Of a stretch of DNA of 64,000 nt, positions 59,723 to 64,000 are shown in pieces. Every line of letters starts with the position of its first letter. Positions within the stretch are counted from its first letter, which is position 1. A program made the translations under genes and the position numbers. Below the pieces are notes generated by a model. The model had not been told where the DNA came from. It worked only from the letters and a program-made list of their open reading frames with translations, and ran no database searches. The stretch is from SZAS-103 sp038234715 (GTDB lineage Bacteria; Pseudomonadota; Gammaproteobacteria; Xanthomonadales; Xanthomonadaceae): NCBI GenBank assembly GCA_038234715.1, contig JBBQTD010000009.1, positions 1 to 64,000 on the forward strand, read 5' to 3'.

Positions 59723-61104
59723 TCATTGGGTGCCAAGTCCGCGCACGACGCCGTGGCTTGCCGCCGCCTGCACCTGGTCGCGACCCATGCGCTTGGCGGA
59801 ATACAAGGCCTTGTCCGCGCGTTCGACAAGCTGGCGGACTTCCGAGTCCGCCGGCATCCGGTTGGCAACGCCAATGCTCACGCCCATGCGGAAGGTTCCG
59901 GAAGCAAACACCTGGTCCTCGCCAGTGATTTGTTCGCGCAGGCGCTCGGCCCACGCGCGCGCCTGTTCGGGGTTGAAGTCGGGCAGGATCACCACGAATT
60001 CGTCGCCGCCATAGCGACCGTACATTCCACTGATCTCGCATTGCGCGCTCAGCGCCGCAGCGAGCGCGCACAGGCAGCGATCCCCGGCGGCATGGCCGTG
60101 CACGTCGTTGATCTCCTTCAGATGGTCCAGATCCACGAACAGCACCGCAATTGGCGCGTTGTTCGCGATCGCCTTCCTGAAGCACGCGTCAAGGCGGGCA
60201 TCCACCGTGCGGCGATTGAACGCACCGGTCAGCGAATCGAATTCGGCGCTGTGTCGCAATGCGCGATCGCTCACTGCGTCCACCGCCGCGCGCGTCGCCT
60301 TCTGCGCCAGATCGGCGGCAAGTACGAGTTCATCGGGATCGAATGCCTGCCAACCGCGACGCTCGATCAGCAACACGCCCCAGGCCGGCGCAATCAACGG
60401 CAGCGGCAACACCGCGAACTGCTGCAATTCGGCAGGCGTGCCATCCATCGACGCCGGTGCGTCGATGCGCAGCTGCATTGGAAGCTGCGAACGCGAGATT
60501 CCCTTGAACGCGCCCCCTCGCGTGGCCAGCAGCGTCTGGTAGTCATCGCGCACCGCGTTGGGTTCGCACAGCAGCAGGTCATTGCCATGGAAGGCGTGCA
60601 CTGCGACCGCAGAACTGTGTTGTGGAACCAGCTGGCGCAATGCCTCGAGCAGGCGCCTGAACGCCATCCATTCCTGGTCCCCTCCAGGCGCCTCGCGTAG
60701 TCCGGTGTGCAACGATTCGATGAACTTGCGGCGTTCACGCTCGATGCGCAGGCTCGCGTCGACCTGGTCCTTGGCCAAGCGTGCGCGATCGCGCTGCAGG
60801 CGGAATTCGATGATCCGGTCGGAAAGCACGAACCCCAGCAACAATGCAATCAGCGCGGCCATCACCTGATAACCGTACTGCGTCCACTCGTTGTTCCGCA
60901 CCAATCCGTACATACCGGATGCACGCACGCAACCAGCGGCGAACAGCAGCAGCCACATCAGCAACATCGGCGCTGCCAGGTGCCGCTTGAACCGCCACGC
61001 CATCGCGGTCACCAGCGCTGCAAGCAGCATTGCCAGCAAGGCCACCGCCGATGTCGCAACCTGGAGCGCCCATGCAGAGCCCGGTGGGTTGAGCAGGCAG
61101 ATCA
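59723..61104 (-). CDS. Diguanylate cyclase, 3' part of a frameshifted 7TMR-DISM gene
   Basis: From about 61104 on, this frame continues the seven-transmembrane domain begun in the other frame (LICLLNPPGSAWALQVATSAVALL). It then has a coiled coil, a diverged GAF-like segment and a GGDEF domain with an intact active site (YGRYGGDEFVVIL) and RxVDARLD/FVDLDHLKEINDVHGHAAGD. No RxxD inhibitory site precedes the GGDEF. First in-frame ATG after the shift is at 61030. Likely one gene with the 61102-62010 fragment, split by a one-base deletion near 61102-61110; a sequencing error is possible. Confidence 0.75.
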
Positions 61105-62010
61105 GGAAAGCGTGAGGGGAACCGCGGGAAACAGCGCAAGCAGGCGGTCCACGCCCGAGGCCGACCTCGGCAGCCCGGCGAACCCGCGCGCAAGCAGCAC
61201 GGTCGCTGCCGCCAACACGTTGGCGAGCGCATACAATCCCAACGTTCGCCAGTGGCCCCACCACTCGAACCAGGGCAGCGCGTAAAGATGCCCGTTGTTG
61301 GCAAGCAGGAACGCGAGCAACGCCCCAAGGTAAATCAGATAGTAAAGGTACAATCGGTCGCGCAACGCGATGTACATGCCCATGCCGATCAGCAGCAACA
61401 GGATCAAGCCGGTATAGACGGCCGTGAACACCACCACCGCATTGCGATCGAGCGCGACAACGTCCGTCTCGGTTTGCAGCCGCGGGTAGAGATTGAAGCT
61501 GCCTTGGCCGACGGCTTCCACGTACAACGTGATCGGCCCTGTCAGTCCGCGCGGGATCGTGAAGCCGTAGCCGCCTGCGTGCACGGCCTCGGCACCGTCC
61601 GGCATGAAAAAATCCACCGGCGGGATCGCGGCCAGCATGCTGCCGTCCGGCCAGTGCAAGACGAGCCGGTCCACGCGCGCGCGGTCGAACCACAGCACCC
61701 AGCGTGTGTCGTCGGCCGCCAACGCCGGCAAATCCATCCGGACCCGAAGCCAGCGCACTTCTCCGGCTTCGCTGTCGAGTTGGATTGGCCCTGGCGGCAC
61801 TTCACGAAACGCGAATCGCGACAGCTGCCCTGCTTCATGCGGCGAGACTGCGCCCCCGGGCTCGTAGATGCCTATCTTGAGCGCGGGCGCCAGCTGCGCA
61901 AACGACGGGCACGCCAGCATCAGCAACAGCAGCACAAGCCAGCGGGTCCACGCAGTCGTCGAAGACCGTGCGCAATTGCGCGCAGTCGCGTCCGTCATCA
62001 AGCGTTGCAT
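61102..62010 (-). CDS. 7TMR-DISM sensor, 5' part of a frameshifted diguanylate cyclase gene
   Basis: 302 residues: signal peptide (WLVLLLLMLACPSFAQ), a periplasmic 7TMR-DISMED2-type beta domain (about 50-195; EVRWLRVRMDLP, YGFTIPRGLTGPITLYVEA) and the first transmembrane helices of the 7TM domain (VYTGLILLLLIGMGMYIALRDRLYLYYLIYL). It stops abruptly after LFPAVPLTLS, in the middle of the membrane domain. Adding one base in the TTTCC run (near 61105) fuses it to the GGDEF frame. ATG 61998 is an alternative start. Confidence 0.75.
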   Translation of the reverse strand: MQRLMTDATARNCARSSTTAWTRWLVLLLLMLACPSFAQLAPALKIGIYEPGGAVSPHEAGQLSRFAFREVPPGPIQLDSEAGEVRWLRVRMDLPALAADDTRWVLWFDRARVDRLVLHWPDGSMLAAIPPVDFFMPDGAEAVHAGGYGFTIPRGLTGPITLYVEAVGQGSFNLYPRLQTETDVVALDRNAVVVFTAVYTGLILLLLIGMGMYIALRDRLYLYYLIYLGALLAFLLANNGHLYALPWFEWWGHWRTLGLYALANVLAAATVLLARGFAGLPRSASGVDRLLALFPAVPLTLS

Positions 62011-62114
62011 TCTTTCGTGCACGACACCGTCCATCCCGCAAGTCCAGACCACTTCCGTGCGATCCCATGGCCAAAAACCCTGGCCATGCTTGCCAACCAG
62101 GCGACTGTTGCCGC

Positions 62115-62390
62115 CTATGCTGGCTGCGCACCCGCCCAACCCAGATCACTCGCCTCCTCCGATTCCACGGAGCCCAACGCCCGATCGCTTTCCAGTTCGG
62201 CGAGCACGTCACGCGCCTCTTGCTCGAATACTTCGTGCACGCACAACGCCAGGAATCCCGACACCGGCAACTCGCCGATGCCGCCGGCAAGATATTCGCC
62301 GCGCAGGTACACCGGAATGCCAACGCCTTCGATCACGCCCTTGACCAGATGCGCATCGATGATGTTTTCCGGTTCGTACACGACCCGCAT
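62115..62390 (-). CDS. DUF2007 family protein
   Basis: 91 residues: MRVVYEPENIIDAHLVKGVIEGVGIPVYLRGEYLAGGIGELP matches the DUF2007 (putative signal-transducing) fold, followed by a short Glu/Ser-rich tail. A GGGGGG run lies upstream of the ATG. Function unknown; conserved beside glnS in related genomes, from memory. Confidence 0.82.
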   Translation of the reverse strand: MRVVYEPENIIDAHLVKGVIEGVGIPVYLRGEYLAGGIGELPVSGFLALCVHEVFEQEARDVLAELESDRALGSVESEEASDLGWAGAQPA

Positions 62391-62496
62391 CCGCGCCACC
62401 CCCCGATTCCTCGAAGCATAACCCGATGGGTCGGCGCAACACGACCAGACGGTCGACCGGATACACTGCACATTCACGAACTGCGTACTGCATCAC

Positions 62497-64000
62497 ATGA
62501 ACGACACCACATCCGCGCACAATCCGGGTCGGTCCGCCGCCGCAGCGACGACACCAGCGCCAACCGACGCAACGCGACGCGAGTCGGTGCGCGTCGATTT
62601 CATCGGCCAGATCGTGCGCGAGGACCTCGCAAGCGGCAAGCACACGACGATCCGCACGCGCTTTCCGCCCGAACCCAATGGTTACCTGCACATCGGCCAC
62701 GCCAAGGCGATCTGCCTGAACTTCGGCATCGCCCAGGAGTTCGAGGGCGCCTGCAACCTGCGCTTCGACGACACCAATCCCGCGAAGGAGGATCCGGAAT
62801 ACGTCGAGGCCATCCAGGACGACGTGCGCTGGCTCGGCTTCGCATGGGCCGAGCTCCGGCACGCTTCGGACTACTTCGAGGTGTTCTATCGCAGCGCGTT
62901 GAAGCTGATCGCCGATGGCAACGCCTACGTTTGCGATCTGTCAGCCGACGAGGTGCGCGCGTATCGCGGCATGCTGACCGAGCCCGGTCGCAACTCGCCG
63001 TGGCGCGAACGCAGCATCGAAGAGAATCGCGATCTGTTCCGCCGCATGCGCGCCGGCGAATTCCCGGACGGCGCACGCACCCTGCGCGTGAAGATCGACA
63101 TGGCAGCCGGCAACATCAACCTGCGCGATCCGGCGATCTATCGCATCAAGCACGTCGCGCACCAGAACACCGGCAATGCGTGGCCGATCTATCCGATGTA
63201 CGACTACGCGCACTGCCTGTCCGATGCGCTCGAGGGCATCACACACTCATTGTGCACGCTGGAGTTCGAGGACCATCGACCGCTGTACGACTGGTGCGTG
63301 GATAGGGTCGACCTGCCGAACCATCCCGCGCTGTGGGATTGCCTGCCGGCGGCCGGCCTGCCGACACTACCCGCGAAGCCACGCCAGATCGAATTCTCCA
63401 GGCTCAACATCAACTACACGGTGATGAGCAAGCGCAAGCTCGTCGCGCTGGTTTCCGAAGGGCTTGTCGACGGATGGGACGACCCGCGCATGCCGACCCT
63501 GCAGGGATTGCGTCGGCGCGGCTACACGCCGGCGTCGCTGCGCCTGCTCGCCGAACGCGTCGGCATCAGCAAGCAGAACTCGGTCACCGACTTCTCGATC
63601 CTCGAGGCCTGCGTGCGCGATGATCTCGACGCGCACGCGCCGCGCCGGATGGCGGTGCTCGATCCGCTGATGCTGGTCATCGCGAATCTTCCCGACGACC
63701 ACGCCGAAACGTTGACGTTTCCGAATCATCCGAAGGACGCGTCGTTCGGCACGCGCGAAGTTCCGTTCTCGCGCGAGCTGTGGATCGAGCGCGAAGACTT
63801 CATGGATATCCCGGTGAAGGGTTTCCATCGGCTCGTTCCGGGCGGGGACGTGCGCCTGCGCGGCGTGGGTATCGTGCGTTGCGATGAAGTCGTGAAGGAT
63901 GGCGAGGCGGTCGTCGCGCTGCATTGCACGCTCGATCCCGACACCCGCCCGGGCGGGTCGGCAACCGATCGCAAGGTCAAGGGCACGATCCACTGGGTCA
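62497..64000 (+). CDS. glnS: Glutaminyl-tRNA synthetase (5' part, runs off the window)
   Basis: 501 codons visible, no stop before the window edge (E. coli GlnS is 554 residues). Class I signatures: FPPEPNGYLHIGHAKAI (HIGH, about residue 65) and VMSKRKLVAL (KMSKS-like). RFDDTNPAKEDPEYVEAIQDDVRWLGF and DFSILEACVRDDL are GlnRS-specific. About 30 extra residues (Ala/Thr-rich) precede the conserved start. Charges tRNA-Gln with glutamine. Confidence 0.96.
   Translation, partial: MNDTTSAHNPGRSAAAATTPAPTDATRRESVRVDFIGQIVREDLASGKHTTIRTRFPPEPNGYLHIGHAKAICLNFGIAQEFEGACNLRFDDTNPAKEDPEYVEAIQDDVRWLGFAWAELRHASDYFEVFYRSALKLIADGNAYVCDLSADEVRAYRGMLTEPGRNSPWRERSIEENRDLFRRMRAGEFPDGARTLRVKIDMAAGNINLRDPAIYRIKHVAHQNTGNAWPIYPMYDYAHCLSDALEGITHSLCTLEFEDHRPLYDWCVDRVDLPNHPALWDCLPAAGLPTLPAKPRQIEFSRLNINYTVMSKRKLVALVSEGLVDGWDDPRMPTLQGLRRRGYTPASLRLLAERVGISKQNSVTDFSILEACVRDDLDAHAPRRMAVLDPLMLVIANLPDDHAETLTFPNHPKDASFGTREVPFSRELWIEREDFMDIPVKGFHRLVPGGDVRLRGVGIVRCDEVVKDGEAVVALHCTLDPDTRPGGSATDRKVKGTIHWV

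Overview
The window is GC-rich (high G/C at third codon positions) and reads as a Gram-negative gammaproteobacterium of the Xanthomonadales/Rhodanobacteraceae-Lysobacteraceae type. I infer this from the gene content: an oxyR divergent from ahpC with ahpD downstream, a rubrerythrin/Fe-S protein/DUF3501 operon, a pbpC/alpha-2-macroglobulin pair, dxs, prmC, msrA and glnS, plus spacer-repeat families common in that order. I saw no tRNA, rRNA, CRISPR array, prophage or insertion sequence.

Left end (1-3,510): a compact sigma-54 locus. An NtrC-type response regulator is followed by a very small protein that looks like only the dimerisation/phospho-acceptor helices of a histidine kinase. A second such protein lies in a divergent two-gene operon. 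Three good sigma-54 (GG-N10-GC) promoters lie within 3 kb. They face a small stress-type gene (630-645), the two-gene operon (2566-2581) and a ~180-nt transcript ending in a perfect terminator (3304-3509). That transcript folds on paper into five consecutive hairpins, four with GGA in the apical loop and one with GGA at the loop edge. This is the layout of a CsrB/RsmZ-type CsrA-sequestering small RNA. I consider it the most interesting item here.

3.7-16.5 kb: a signalling block. A MetE-like methyltransferase is translationally coupled to a four-PAS hybrid kinase. Then come a DadA-like FAD oxidoreductase and a two-gene operon of hybrid kinases. The first of that pair is a 1,928-residue protein with nine tandem 92-residue HAMP repeats like fungal Nik1 kinases, a GAF domain and three receivers.

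16.5-34 kb: mixed accessory and housekeeping genes. These include a small exported repeat protein, a thioredoxin-reductase-like enzyme, a GAF-GGDEF-EAL phosphodiesterase, a TetR/membrane-protein pair, a Tat-exported amine oxidase followed by a PLP dehydratase, a 42-bp tandem repeat block, a secreted Ig-like-repeat protein, an acyl-CoA dehydrogenase and an HNH protein.

34-64 kb: dxs and neighbours, a 610-bp imperfect palindromic repeat element, prmC, a lipoprotein hydrolase and an orphan Pycsar-effector-like membrane protein. These are followed by the peroxide-defence group (ahpD, ahpC, oxyR, rubrerythrin, Fe-S protein, DUF3501), alpha-2-macroglobulin with PBP1C, a GT39 glycosyltransferase, msrA, a DMT transporter, a frameshifted 7TMR-DISM diguanylate cyclase, a DUF2007 protein and the 5' part of glnS, which runs off the right edge.
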